Source: a virus. From it: a DNA stretch of 52,113 nt. Made by a program: the position numbers and the translations under genes. Within the stretch, counting starts at the first letter, position 1; every line of letters starts with the position of its first letter. A model generated the notes under the pieces. That model saw only the letters and a list, made by a program, of their open reading frames with translations. It was not told the DNA's origin and ran no database searches. Positions 15,727 through 25,000 of the stretch are shown piece after piece. Location: the IMG/VR virus record IMGVR_UViG_3300034061_005181, positions 1-52,113 of that record; one strand, written 5' to 3'.

Positions 15727-16371
15727 TCATATAGTATTTACAAATTCTTCTTGTATTTTAAGTTCTTCATCTGTTGCCTTTCCGGTTGCACCCCAATCAG
15801 GAAGAACTGACATTATGTGAAATGCCTTAGCACTTCTGACATCCTTCATCCATTTACCAGATGTTGGGTTATCTTTGTTTTTCAATATATTCACATGATT
15901 TAGTCCTGGAAATACATATAAAGGCATACCACTTTCTTTTGCAAGTATAACTGAATGTTTTAATGGAACTATATTATCACTACCACCATGAATAATTGCA
16001 CCATTGCCACTAATTTCTGATCCAGTTAATGATACAGTAGGCCATTGTCTATTCCATGCAGGTGCTACAAGATAAACTGTATCTGGCTTTTTTGCACCCA
16101 TTGATAATGCCTGCAGAAGTATTGCTCCACCCCTTGAATATGCAATCAAAGTTTTTGGAGATTCTTCATTCAAATATAATATTGCCTTTTCAATATCTTC
16201 AGTTGTTATTTTTGTTGAATCAGAAAATGCAGGACAACCTGTATCTTGGTCTGGATTCGTCCATTCTATATTACAAGCATCCACCCTCATATCTTGGGGT
16301 TTCATACCAAAACCATGAAATGCCCCCTTATCTATACCAATTTCTTTTAATAAATCTTTTATTCGTATCAT
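15727..16371 (-). CDS. Alpha/beta hydrolase (serine esterase-like) with capsid-targeting-like tag
   Basis: A 214-residue compact alpha/beta hydrolase. The nucleophile elbow is IAYSRGGA (S79), the acid is in HGGSDNIVP (D132) and the base in GLNHVN (H159), in the expected order. The substrate is unknown; such enzymes cut esters, lipids or thioesters. The first ten residues, MIRIKDLLKE, align without gaps with MIKLKDILLE of the nucleotidyltransferase at 6521-7396. This suggests delivery in the phage head (inference). The stop overlaps the ATG cluster of the downstream DGHHRW gene. No strong ribosome binding site is seen, so translation may couple to the preceding gene. Confidence 0.78.
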   Translation of the reverse strand: MIRIKDLLKEIGIDKGAFHGFGMKPQDMRVDACNIEWTNPDQDTGCPAFSDSTKITTEDIEKAILYLNEESPKTLIAYSRGGAILLQALSMGAKKPDTVYLVAPAWNRQWPTVSLTGSEISGNGAIIHGGSDNIVPLKHSVILAKESGMPLYVFPGLNHVNILKNKDNPTSGKWMKDVRSAKAFHIMSVLPDWGATGKATDEELKIQEEFVNTI

Positions 16372-16375
16372 TTTA

Positions 16376-16978
16376 CTATCTATTATTAAACAAATGAGTT
16401 CTAACTATCTCTTTTATTTTTTTACGAAGTTTATTTTTTAATCTTTCACTAACCTTTTTTTCCACCGGTTCTTCATCTGGAACGGATTCTGGTTCTTCTA
16501 CGGTTAAAAGTGATTCAACATCAGAATCTATTTTTTCTGAAATTTTTTCTGAAACATGGTTTATTTCAGATGAAATAGTATCTAGTAATTCAAAATCAGC
16601 ATCAGTCAATCTTCTTTTTATGTAAAGAGATATTTTCTCAATAAGTTTTTGAATATCTTTTTCATGTAATTCTTTTTCATTTTCGGCATAAGGCATATCC
16701 TTTATCTTTTGTAAAGCCGAAAATAAAGAAGTCAATTGTGGATTACCAAAAAATCTAGATGATAATGATTCCAATTTATCTTTATTTTCACCGTAAACGT
16801 CAGATGCTACAAGTTTTTTAAACCAAGATTTTACTATTTCCGGATTTTCTTGTGGAAAAATCATACGAATATAACTTTTTATCTTTGCAATAGATCTAGA
16901 TGCGTCTATCAATACGATATAGCTAAATGGGCTAACTGCAGAAGAAGTTATCGATTCATTTATTTTTTTCTTTTTCAT
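16376..16978 (-). CDS. Hypothetical helical protein, 200 aa
   Basis: The N-terminus MKKKKINES contains an I-N-E site like those cut by T4-type prohead proteases. The body is mostly helical, with an acidic Pro/Glu/Val-rich linker (around residues 160-175) and a strongly basic C-terminal helix (SERLKNKLRKKIKEIVR). No domain is recognised. It ends 5 nt before the hydrolase ATG and follows a small gene closely, so it belongs to the same operon. A packaged or scaffold-contacting role is only suggested by the end sequences. Confidence 0.6.
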   Translation of the reverse strand: MKKKKINESITSSAVSPFSYIVLIDASRSIAKIKSYIRMIFPQENPEIVKSWFKKLVASDVYGENKDKLESLSSRFFGNPQLTSLFSALQKIKDMPYAENEKELHEKDIQKLIEKISLYIKRRLTDADFELLDTISSEINHVSEKISEKIDSDVESLLTVEEPESVPDEEPVEKKVSERLKNKLRKKIKEIVRTHLFNNR

Positions 16979-16987
16979 TGTTGTGTC

Positions 16988-17314
16988 TCAAGGCATTAGT
17001 GTTATCTTTAAACCGTTTTGGATAAGATATAAACTAATACTACTCTTTTTGTTAAAAAAATGCAATTTTCCAGATATTGGTTTTTTATATTGATAGCCCA
17101 TTGATTTCAATGCGTTGATTATTTCATTTTCTTTATATGTGCTAGCATCAATAATATTATCAGGTAATATGGTTATGTTATTTAACTTGGTTTTTAATTC
17201 TTCAAATATGGAATCAAATCCAGTTCCTTCCGATACGTCCATTGTCTCCAATATATTTTTAACAATCATATTGGATATTTTTTCTACTAAAATTTGTGTA
17301 GTATTTTTTCTCAT
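16988..17314 (-). CDS. Hypothetical protein, 108 aa
   Basis: A small protein with an amphipathic N-terminal helix (TTQILVEKISNMIVKNIL) and a mixed alpha/beta C-terminus ending KITLMP. No domain is recognised. An ATATTTAT motif is 25 nt upstream of the ATG and overlaps the stop of the preceding gene, so a new transcript may begin here and run through the 200-residue gene, hydrolase and DGHHRW copy A. Confidence 0.58.
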   Translation of the reverse strand: MRKNTTQILVEKISNMIVKNILETMDVSEGTGFDSIFEELKTKLNNITILPDNIIDASTYKENEIINALKSMGYQYKKPISGKLHFFNKKSSISLYLIQNGLKITLMP

Positions 17315-17339
17315 ATAGTATTATCCATTAGTATATGTA

Positions 17340-17347
17340 ATAAATAT
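17340..17347 (-). promoter_or_regulatory. ATATTTAT promoter-like motif
   Basis: 25 nt before the ATG at 17314; touches the stop codon of the preceding gene. Confidence 0.5.
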
Positions 17348-17736
17348 CAAAAAGTGTGAACTTTAACAAGAAAAATTTTAACTACACGGAAACCTTCTTT
17401 GTTTTTAAGCAGAGCACAATTTCTATATCTTTCCCATTCGATAGGATATTTTTTATCCAAAATACCATTATTCAAATTCATTATTAGTTCGTTTAATGCA
17501 TTTATAGTGTATATGGTATTTGTTTCCCTTTTTTGATGAACCATTATAGAATTTGGTAAAAATTTCTTATATGTGTCCATTACTATGTTATATGAAAGTA
17601 TCGCATCCTCACGTGTTTCAAACGATTTGAAATGAAATATCTTATTATTTAATATTGAAAAATTTTGTCTTATATCATTGATTGTATCTTCAACTTGATA
17701 CTTGCGAGTAAATGTGCATACCAACTGTGTTTTCAA
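17347..17736 (-). CDS. Conserved phage hypothetical protein, 129 aa
   Basis: Starts with TTG (17736) after GAGAG; no ATG is available near it. The pattern YTINALNELIMNLNNGILD, then WERYRNCALL, resembles a family I recall from T4-like phages with no known role. Its size and the alternation of strands and helices suggest a compact alpha/beta fold. It lies just downstream of the DNA polymerase gene and has an ATATTTAT motif 37 nt upstream. Confidence 0.6.
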   Translation of the reverse strand: MKTQLVCTFTRKYQVEDTINDIRQNFSILNNKIFHFKSFETREDAILSYNIVMDTYKKFLPNSIMVHQKRETNTIYTINALNELIMNLNNGILDKKYPIEWERYRNCALLKNKEGFRVVKIFLVKVHTF

Positions 17737-17773
17737 TAATTTTCTCTCTTTTTTTTATGAATGTCTACTTCAT

Positions 17774-17781
17774 ATAAATAT
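17774..17781 (-). promoter_or_regulatory. ATATTTAT promoter-like motif
   Basis: 37 nt before the TTG at 17736, just after the polymerase gene stop. Confidence 0.52.
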
Positions 17782-17785
17782 AGTT

Positions 17786-19021
17786 TTAATTCTGAATAAT
17801 ACTACCAAATGTGTCACCCGAATAAATTTTTACTGACATATTATCCGTTTCAAATGCACGATGTAGTACATCCACCATTTCCGTTTCATCTGGATGAATA
17901 TCAAAAATAAATGCATCATATAGATACATCATAAATACCGATTCTTTATCTTTCAAATGAGGGAGAATAGTTTTTATCTTACGGACATTATATTCAGTCT
18001 CTAATGATTGTAGAAAATAATTAAATAATTTATTCGGTGTTATATCTTGAATATCACGAAATCTCTTTTCATAAAACCATGATTTCACTTCAGGTCCATT
18101 TTCATATTGTTCATACAAGGTATCAATCATTGCTTGAACTGTTTGAAAAAACGGATGTCCCATAAATTCAGAAGTTATTGTTCCATAAATGTTTTGAAAC
18201 ACCTTTCCTTTGAATTGGTCATAATCCATATCGATTCCTAATTCATTCCGTATTTGTTCGTATGGGTGATAGTCAAATCGATAATCTAATATCTTTGCCA
18301 ATAACTTTATGTGAAACGCATCGTAATCAAATTGAACAATTTTACCACCTTTAAATCTTGAACGAATTTTATCACGAGTTCCATCTTTCTTATTCATGGC
18401 AGAAAAGTTAAATCCACCCCAAGCGTTGCTCGGTCTGCCTGTTGCCGTATACCACATATAGTTTTGTTTTTTTATTTCATCACCAACAAGGATATGATTT
18501 TTTTCTATCTCATGGAACACTTCTATGAAATCATTACAATAGTTTACACATTTTTCTTTTTTGAACATGAATGGTTTTAATTTCAATACATATTTTGCAA
18601 TACCTCTTGCCCATTCTAATTGATTTGCCAATGGAATAACATGACCTAAATCTTCTATCTTGTAAAACTTATTAGAAAGATATTCCATACCTTTTGGATA
18701 AAATTCTTGTGGACTAATGTGAGGATGTGCATAATAGTGTAGATATGAATTTACATCAAAACCATTATTAAAATTATTATTCACTAATACCTTTTTGTTA
18801 AACACAAGTGAGTTCGGATGTAGTTGTATTTCTTGCAGTTTTATATCGGTATCAATTTCATCTGGATGTGTAAAATTGATATATTTTTCTTCATCATCAT
18901 CGAATGCTAGATAAAGACCTACAATAGAAACTTCTGATTGATGTTTGTTGGCATTACTTGTGATTGGAACACAAATACATGGTTTCTTTGATAATTCAAA
19001 TTTGTTAAGTGAATCCTGCAT
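17786..19021 (-). CDS. Family A DNA polymerase, polymerase domain only
   Basis: A 411-residue protein that covers the DNA polymerase I palm and fingers. TATGRPSNAWGGFN matches the TGR region before motif A. Motif A is FDYDAFHIKLLAKI with catalytic D232; the family Glu is His. Motif B (O-helix) is FKGKVFQNIYG: K271, F275, Y279 and G280 match the family spacing. Motif C is YLYDAFIFDI with catalytic D369, where His-Asp-Glu has become Tyr-Asp-Ala. No 3'-5' or 5'-3' exonuclease motif is seen in the first 180 residues. It overlaps the upstream gene by 17 nt. It is probably the replicative polymerase, given the helicase, SSB and exonuclease nearby, but its activity is inferred. Confidence 0.8.
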   Translation of the reverse strand: MQDSLNKFELSKKPCICVPITSNANKHQSEVSIVGLYLAFDDDEEKYINFTHPDEIDTDIKLQEIQLHPNSLVFNKKVLVNNNFNNGFDVNSYLHYYAHPHISPQEFYPKGMEYLSNKFYKIEDLGHVIPLANQLEWARGIAKYVLKLKPFMFKKEKCVNYCNDFIEVFHEIEKNHILVGDEIKKQNYMWYTATGRPSNAWGGFNFSAMNKKDGTRDKIRSRFKGGKIVQFDYDAFHIKLLAKILDYRFDYHPYEQIRNELGIDMDYDQFKGKVFQNIYGTITSEFMGHPFFQTVQAMIDTLYEQYENGPEVKSWFYEKRFRDIQDITPNKLFNYFLQSLETEYNVRKIKTILPHLKDKESVFMMYLYDAFIFDIHPDETEMVDVLHRAFETDNMSVKIYSGDTFGSIIQN

Positions 19022-19676
19022 ATTTTGAAAATTCTCTATAATCTGTAAGTATTTTTGCTAATATAGGGAATTTTTCTGAATTTCGCAAAACAATTCTTCT
19101 ATTTGTATCAACTACTCCCGGAGAAAGTAATATGCCATTATCGTCAAATGTATCAAATTCATCGCCATCTATTTTCCAATCAATCACTAACATACCATAT
19201 AGAAATTGGTTTATACCCCTTCCCCCACCTTTTTGATATTCCTTCGATTGTTTTTCATCTATTTCAAAAAATACTCTATTAGATTCATTTCTTTTGTAAA
19301 TAAAATATCTTTTCATTGCACCGTTTGATATTTCATCACCAGTTGGCATTCTACGAACAACAACGGGTGGTGTGTAATCATAGTATTTATTCAAACCACC
19401 ACCACTCTGTCTTTCTACTTTTTTACTAGGAAGAACAACATATTGCTTAATATCAAGATACCTAAAATAATCCTTATCTTTGTCTTTATATGCAACAAGT
19501 TGTCTTGATTTAACAGGATCCCAAATTTTACCAGTATAAACTTCTCCGGTTGAATACTTGTGATAGAATCCAATATATTCTTCCCAGTTATCCAAATAAA
19601 CCCATTCTTTACCACGAGTGTATAGGTTTTTTGTAATCTGTGTATCTGGATAATATATTTTTTTACGAAATATCAT
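19005..19676 (-). CDS. Phage protein of unknown function, probably structural, 223 aa
   Basis: Starts directly after the stop of the hub-like gene and overlaps the polymerase gene, so it is part of the tail transcript. It is rich in Tyr, Lys and Asp. It carries the segments YTGKIWDPVKSRQLVAY, a Gly-rich SGGGLNKYYDYTPP and PTGDEISNGAMKRYF. Similar sequences are familiar from T4-like marine phage structural regions, but I cannot name a function. A baseplate or tail accessory role is likely from position. Confidence 0.6.
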   Translation of the reverse strand: MIFRKKIYYPDTQITKNLYTRGKEWVYLDNWEEYIGFYHKYSTGEVYTGKIWDPVKSRQLVAYKDKDKDYFRYLDIKQYVVLPSKKVERQSGGGLNKYYDYTPPVVVRRMPTGDEISNGAMKRYFIYKRNESNRVFFEIDEKQSKEYQKGGGRGINQFLYGMLVIDWKIDGDEFDTFDDNGILLSPGVVDTNRRIVLRNSEKFPILAKILTDYREFSKYAGFT

Positions 19677-21692
19677 TTACAATTTATCTCCACCTGCATT
19701 TAATCTTGAAACTGTATGTAGTGTTGTTTCCCATGCACCAGGACTTATTTTATGATCAACTTTTGTAACAGTAAAAACCATACCAGCATTTCTATACCTC
19801 AAAGGAATAAGATTGGTTGTAATAACATTTCCAAAAGTAAAACCACTAACACCATCGATAGTTATGTTCAAGTCCACTGGATATATTACTTTGTTAAGCC
19901 AATGGGCGCCAGAACCTTCTGGTGTAACTTTTTTTAATTTTGTTAATAAAGCACGATAAGTTTCACACCAATTATTATTAAAACCAGCGGTTCCAAAAGA
20001 TAACAAATGATTATCAATTTCCTTTTGAGTATCACCTGGTTCAGTTCTAGCACCTTTTGCCTTCGATGATACAGTAGCTTCAAGATTTGAAGAATTAGCT
20101 CCTCTTGCCTTAGTAAATGCAGCAGCCGCAAGTGGTCCAGGTGGCTTAGATGAAACGGAAATATTTTTTATTATTGGTTTGAAAATACTCGCCTCAAATT
20201 CAAACGGTGGAACTGCCTTTGTACTAGTATGTTCCGGAGATAAATTAGTATCTTCTATCGATAGAATGGCTCTGTTTTTCCTAGACGAAAGACTATTAAA
20301 ATTAGTTCCTCCGCTTAGAGCTGGTCTAAGCTGATCTGGATTATCACATAAAACTGGAGAAAATTGATATACGTCTCCAGATGCAACATTTATTCTTTTG
20401 AGCATCGTTTCAAAAAAATTTGTTATATTTTTGTATGGTATATTTGCAGCATTTTCTTCTATAAAACCTCTATATGTTTCCTTTATGTAATTTACACCGA
20501 GTAATATACCAGATATAGAAATTTGATCAGCATTGTTTGATCCAGGTGGTCCTGCCGGGACAGGTGGTTTTCCAGGAGGACTATACATAGCTGGGTTAAA
20601 AATTCCAGAAAGTGGACCTGGAGCTACTGTATATGGTGGGGTAACTCCACCATATGATCCCATAGTATTTGATGGAAATATAACATCCTGTGGATATGAT
20701 GACTTAACGTTTGGTAAATATTGCGTAGTATTACCATCTGATAATAATTCAAATAATTCACCTAAAGCCGTATTATCACCACCCTTTTCATATCTATCTA
20801 TTAAATCATTACCAAACCAAACCAATCTACCAACGGAAGTATACCAGTATGTTTGAAACGATGTTCCACCTGAATCATCCGCGGTTGGCCATACAATTGC
20901 AACATAATCAATTAAACCATTTTTAGTTGCTGTTGATGGGACATATCTACCATCACCGGCAGTAGTCAATACAACACTTCCACTCAAACTAGCAAGATCA
21001 CTATCTATTATAGATGCCAAATTATTTCCCTGTATAGCAACGCCTGCAGGATCAACCACACCAGGAGGTGGATCTTTCACACTTTGATCACCAGACAGAC
21101 CAATTGATAAAGATGCAGCAGAAACAATCGAAACCTCCGTTGTCATTGAAAAATCTGCATTGAATGACCAATTAAAATTGTTTATTATTCCAGTAAACGC
21201 CATTCTACATCTTGGACCACCAACTGACCAACCCCATGCCATTTGAACCTCGTGACCCGGAATTAAAAATGCCTGTTCTACTCCTGCCATTGTAAATCCA
21301 TTTGTGTCAAGTCTAGGCCAGTATAAAAATGTAAATTTACCACGTAATAATGATCCAATCGTACCATCATTTGTAACGTCCATTGATTGTAATAATGGAT
21401 AACGAGGTGCATTTCTAACCGAATTGTATAATGTCAAATCGCCACTTCTATCGGTCATTGCTCTTGGACCAGGAAAACCTAAATTTATATTTCCAGTATC
21501 ACCACGCACATGACCATATGCAGTTTTACCGTAAGACCAATCTAATGTTGCTGTTCCAACTCCACGTGTTCCAGGTACACCGGATCTAACTCGTGCTCCA
21601 TAATGAGCTGCTCTTCTTTGTAATTCACCTCTTGTTCCAGAATCAACTGAATTGTAAAACGGATTGTAATAGTTACCACCAAAATTTGGCAT
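19677..21692 (-). CDS. Baseplate hub-like structural protein, 671 aa
   Basis: Residues about 100-210 contain RGKFTFLYWPRLD, a PGHEVQMAWGW strand pair and FTGIINNFNWSFNADFSM, a pattern of early beta strands typical of baseplate hub proteins (gp27/gpD type): a membrane-side barrel with a short FTG.I..... strand. The middle is Pro/Gly-rich and low-complexity (around residues 355-390). The C-terminus returns to beta structure (SGFTFGNVITTNLIP). AGAGG precedes the ATG. It directly follows the LysM protein, the standard contractile-tail neighbour of the hub. Confidence 0.65.
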   Translation of the reverse strand: MPNFGGNYYNPFYNSVDSGTRGELQRRAAHYGARVRSGVPGTRGVGTATLDWSYGKTAYGHVRGDTGNINLGFPGPRAMTDRSGDLTLYNSVRNAPRYPLLQSMDVTNDGTIGSLLRGKFTFLYWPRLDTNGFTMAGVEQAFLIPGHEVQMAWGWSVGGPRCRMAFTGIINNFNWSFNADFSMTTEVSIVSAASLSIGLSGDQSVKDPPPGVVDPAGVAIQGNNLASIIDSDLASLSGSVVLTTAGDGRYVPSTATKNGLIDYVAIVWPTADDSGGTSFQTYWYTSVGRLVWFGNDLIDRYEKGGDNTALGELFELLSDGNTTQYLPNVKSSYPQDVIFPSNTMGSYGGVTPPYTVAPGPLSGIFNPAMYSPPGKPPVPAGPPGSNNADQISISGILLGVNYIKETYRGFIEENAANIPYKNITNFFETMLKRINVASGDVYQFSPVLCDNPDQLRPALSGGTNFNSLSSRKNRAILSIEDTNLSPEHTSTKAVPPFEFEASIFKPIIKNISVSSKPPGPLAAAAFTKARGANSSNLEATVSSKAKGARTEPGDTQKEIDNHLLSFGTAGFNNNWCETYRALLTKLKKVTPEGSGAHWLNKVIYPVDLNITIDGVSGFTFGNVITTNLIPLRYRNAGMVFTVTKVDHKISPGAWETTLHTVSRLNAGGDKL

Positions 21693-21694
21693 AA

Positions 21695-22033
21695 TTACCT
21701 CTCATTATTATTATAGTCATCCAAAAAGCTATAAATTCCAGAATTTTCAGTATAAAATGGTATCTTCAATATTATTCCTGGTGGAACATCTAAAGATCCT
21801 TTGCCCAAATTATTAGCCTTAGCAATAACAAACCAAAGAGTTTCATCTCCATAATATTCTCTTGCCAATATATCAAGTCTATCACCTTCTTGTGAAAGTA
21901 TTTGATTATTTTCTATATTAGAAAAATCCGGATAAAAAATGGTTGATACCCTTCTAACCATTTTCACATTACCATCGGTTTCTATTTTTTTAGATCCCGT
22001 AACAATAAATGTATTATCATATCTACTTGCCAT
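21695..22033 (-). CDS. LysM-domain baseplate protein, gp53-like
   Basis: A 112-residue protein whose second half is a LysM-type domain: EGDRLDILAREYYGDETLWF, then VIAKANNL and PPGIILKIPF. LysM proteins of this size (gp53 and P2 gpX types) bind the hub and join wedges or spike in contractile tails. The first half carries short strands (RVSTIFYPDF). AAGGAAA precedes the ATG, and an ATATTTAT motif is 16 nt upstream. It sits between the giant repeat protein and the hub-like protein. Confidence 0.85.
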   Translation of the reverse strand: MASRYDNTFIVTGSKKIETDGNVKMVRRVSTIFYPDFSNIENNQILSQEGDRLDILAREYYGDETLWFVIAKANNLGKGSLDVPPGIILKIPFYTENSGIYSFLDDYNNNER

Positions 22034-22049
22034 ATATTTCCTTTTTCAT

Positions 22050-22057
22050 ATAAATAT
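22050..22057 (-). promoter_or_regulatory. ATATTTAT promoter-like motif
   Basis: 16 nt before the LysM protein ATG; the downstream AAGGAAA ribosome site still fits. Confidence 0.45.
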
Positions 22058-22081
22058 TTTTAATTAAATAAATTTAATAGC

Positions 22082-25000
22082 TTATGCTTCTATGTCCATT
22101 ACATTTATAGTATTTGCATCAGAATTTACATCTGGTCTGTCTTTTGGAATAACCTTTGGAACTTTATTTTCTTCTCCAAATTTAACAGTATAATGTTCAC
22201 TATTGTCTGTACCTGTAACTGGTTTATCGTCATACATTCTTATGTAATTTACCTTGTCATCACTATCCGGCATCAAACCTGTTTCAGGTGTTGTTCCGGT
22301 ATCATCATACAATTGATACATAATACCATTGTATTCTGGACGATAAACACCAACGGGTGTATAACCGACTGATACAGCAATGTGTTTTGGTAATTGTAAT
22401 GCACCAGGTGTTGAATAGTTATCTGGATATCCATTCTCAAATGCATCCTTTATATTTGCCCTATCATGATCCAAATGAGCAGTTTCCCATGTTGTTTGTG
22501 TATTATCAAACGTATATGACAAAGAATTTATGAATCCAGGAAGTTTTCTATACAAGTGTCCTATATTCAATCTGATAAGAGGACCTTTTATCAATCCGGC
22601 TTTTGTATATTCAGGTGCAGTCCATGATGCAAGATAATTTAATTTTCTCCAACTTGCCTTCATTTCATCGCGCGATCCAATGTGAACCACAAAATCGAAT
22701 GATATACTTCTTTCATATCCATCATAAACATACAATGGATCACCTCTACCCATGTATTTAATAGGATTCCATTTCGGATTATGAGAGTCACTTATATTTC
22801 CAAATGTTGCACGGAAAGGTATAATTTCAACTTTATCACCGTCTTTTGCTTTTAAGTTTACTCCAGTAAAATAAAATTCTATCAAATCATTTGTACCACG
22901 AATAGAAGTATTATTGTAAGCACCCTTTTCATAAACTAAATCAGTTGTCAAGTCTGCAGTTGTTCTCTTGTAATCTAATATATTTATTCTATCGCCTCTA
23001 AACTCTCTTCCTGTTTTTAAAACTGGATGTGAAGCATTTGTAGTTGCATCTTTATTGTAAACAACATTTGATTTACCAACTAGTTTTTTATCGGCAGCAG
23101 GTGCACCATGTTCGCCCATCCCAAAATAAGTTTCCATATTTCTTTTTTTATAGTAACCACCCATGACATCTGGATCAGAAACAAAATTTTTCACAACAAA
23201 TCCATCAGTTTCCCTATCGTAAACATCAAACCTAAAATCATTAAATCTTCTTGAAAAACTTTCAGTGAATCTTCCTTGTCTTGCACTAAATTCATCCCTA
23301 CGCCTTAAATTACTATATGTTGCGGTTAAATATTTTTTTATAGGATCACCATCATCGTTTGTTAGCGAATAAGCTTCAATTCCATCGAGATTCAATCCTT
23401 CTGCATTAAATGCCGTAATTCTATTTAAATTTGCACTCAAACTTTTTCTTGTTGGTTTATATGGATTCATACCAACAATTCTACCAACAGTTTCGTTTGG
23501 TAATGAAGAACTAACAATTCCGATTGGAGATGAATTTGGATCACTTGGTCCATCTACAAATAGTGCAGATAATCCTCTTATATCCCCAAATATTTTTCTT
23601 CCGTTCTCATTGTAATTCCTCATTATTACATCAGTATATGTATTTGGAATTTCTCCAGTTGAATCATATATGTTGTAAAATTGAGTACGTCTTGCAGTAT
23701 CGGGATATGCAGGATTTGTTGAACCGGCATTGAATAAAGAAGAACCTAAAAAGGACAATGCACCACCTGCACTAAAATTATTGGATCCAGGTAATGGTGT
23801 AGCAAAAGTTGAATCTGCAAAACCAGATGGCAAATTTCCATCGGTAGTGTAGTATGTCAAATATGGATGTCTTGCTCTTCTTATTTTTGTACCACCGATA
23901 CCGAGTGGAGCATTTGGTCCACCAAACCAAGTTGATATTCTATGTATTTTTGAATGTCCAAGAAATTCTGATGATTGAACATTGTTTGGTTCTAATGTTC
24001 TGAATGAATTGGGTAACAATTCTTTCATCAAACCTATAAGTCTGCTATACTTTGTTTGTTGTCCATCACTTGTTGGTGTTTCTAATTGTTTGAAATAGTT
24101 TACCACCGTATCATTTGGTGGACTTGCCAATTCTCTATTTATAGTTGATGTTTCATATTTGTTTAATGATCTACTATCAATTGCACCCAATAAACTATGT
24201 CTTGGAACTCTCAATCCAATTGCACTTCCAGCAACATTAACTATTGTTGCCAATGGATTAAAAATTTGTGTAGGTGACATTCCAAAAGTTGTTATGAAAT
24301 CAACAATAGCACCAAGAGCACCACCTTGTGGATCAGTATCAACATTTGGATTCATCAACTGTAAACCAACTTGTTTTACATTCCACAACAAACCTTTCGT
24401 GCTTATTAACCATTTTCCAATTCGTTGTGCATCATAAACTGCCCTTTCAGCCATAGTTGTTGCACCACCTCGTATAAGACCTTCATCGAATGTAGTTCCG
24501 AATCCCCATTTTTGACCTATATCTCTTACAACAAATGGTTGATCACCAACAAACCCACTTTCATATGCATCTTGTTGCAGATTATATTTTGAATATTGTT
24601 GATCCAAAGGAGATGGTGAGTTTTTAGTAATTGCCCATTTTGCCAAGTAACCTTTACTTTCAGTTACATCTTTCATTGTTTTGGCATAAGGTTTACCGTA
24701 ATAACTTGACTCAGCTTTTATTTTCGATTCTGGAACTTGATTTGTTAATGATGCAAAAACTGTTGAATTTCCAGATGTCCATAATTTCTTACCCAAACCT
24801 TTTGGGGCATAATCTTCTCTGTCTTTTAAATTCAATCCACCTGAATTTCTAAAAGTTTCTACAAAATTTCTTTGAATTAAATCATAATCATATTTTAATT
24901 CCAAATCTATTATTGGATATAATGTACCATCATATGTTGTCATTTTTGGCATAAATCCAGTTTTAATTTCTGGTTTAAATCCAAAAAAGTTGGTTAATGG

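Noticed and set aside
15727-17736. Toxin-antitoxin module
   Set aside because: Neither the hydrolase nor the small neighbours show a toxin or antitoxin signature; the operon fits packaged proteins better.
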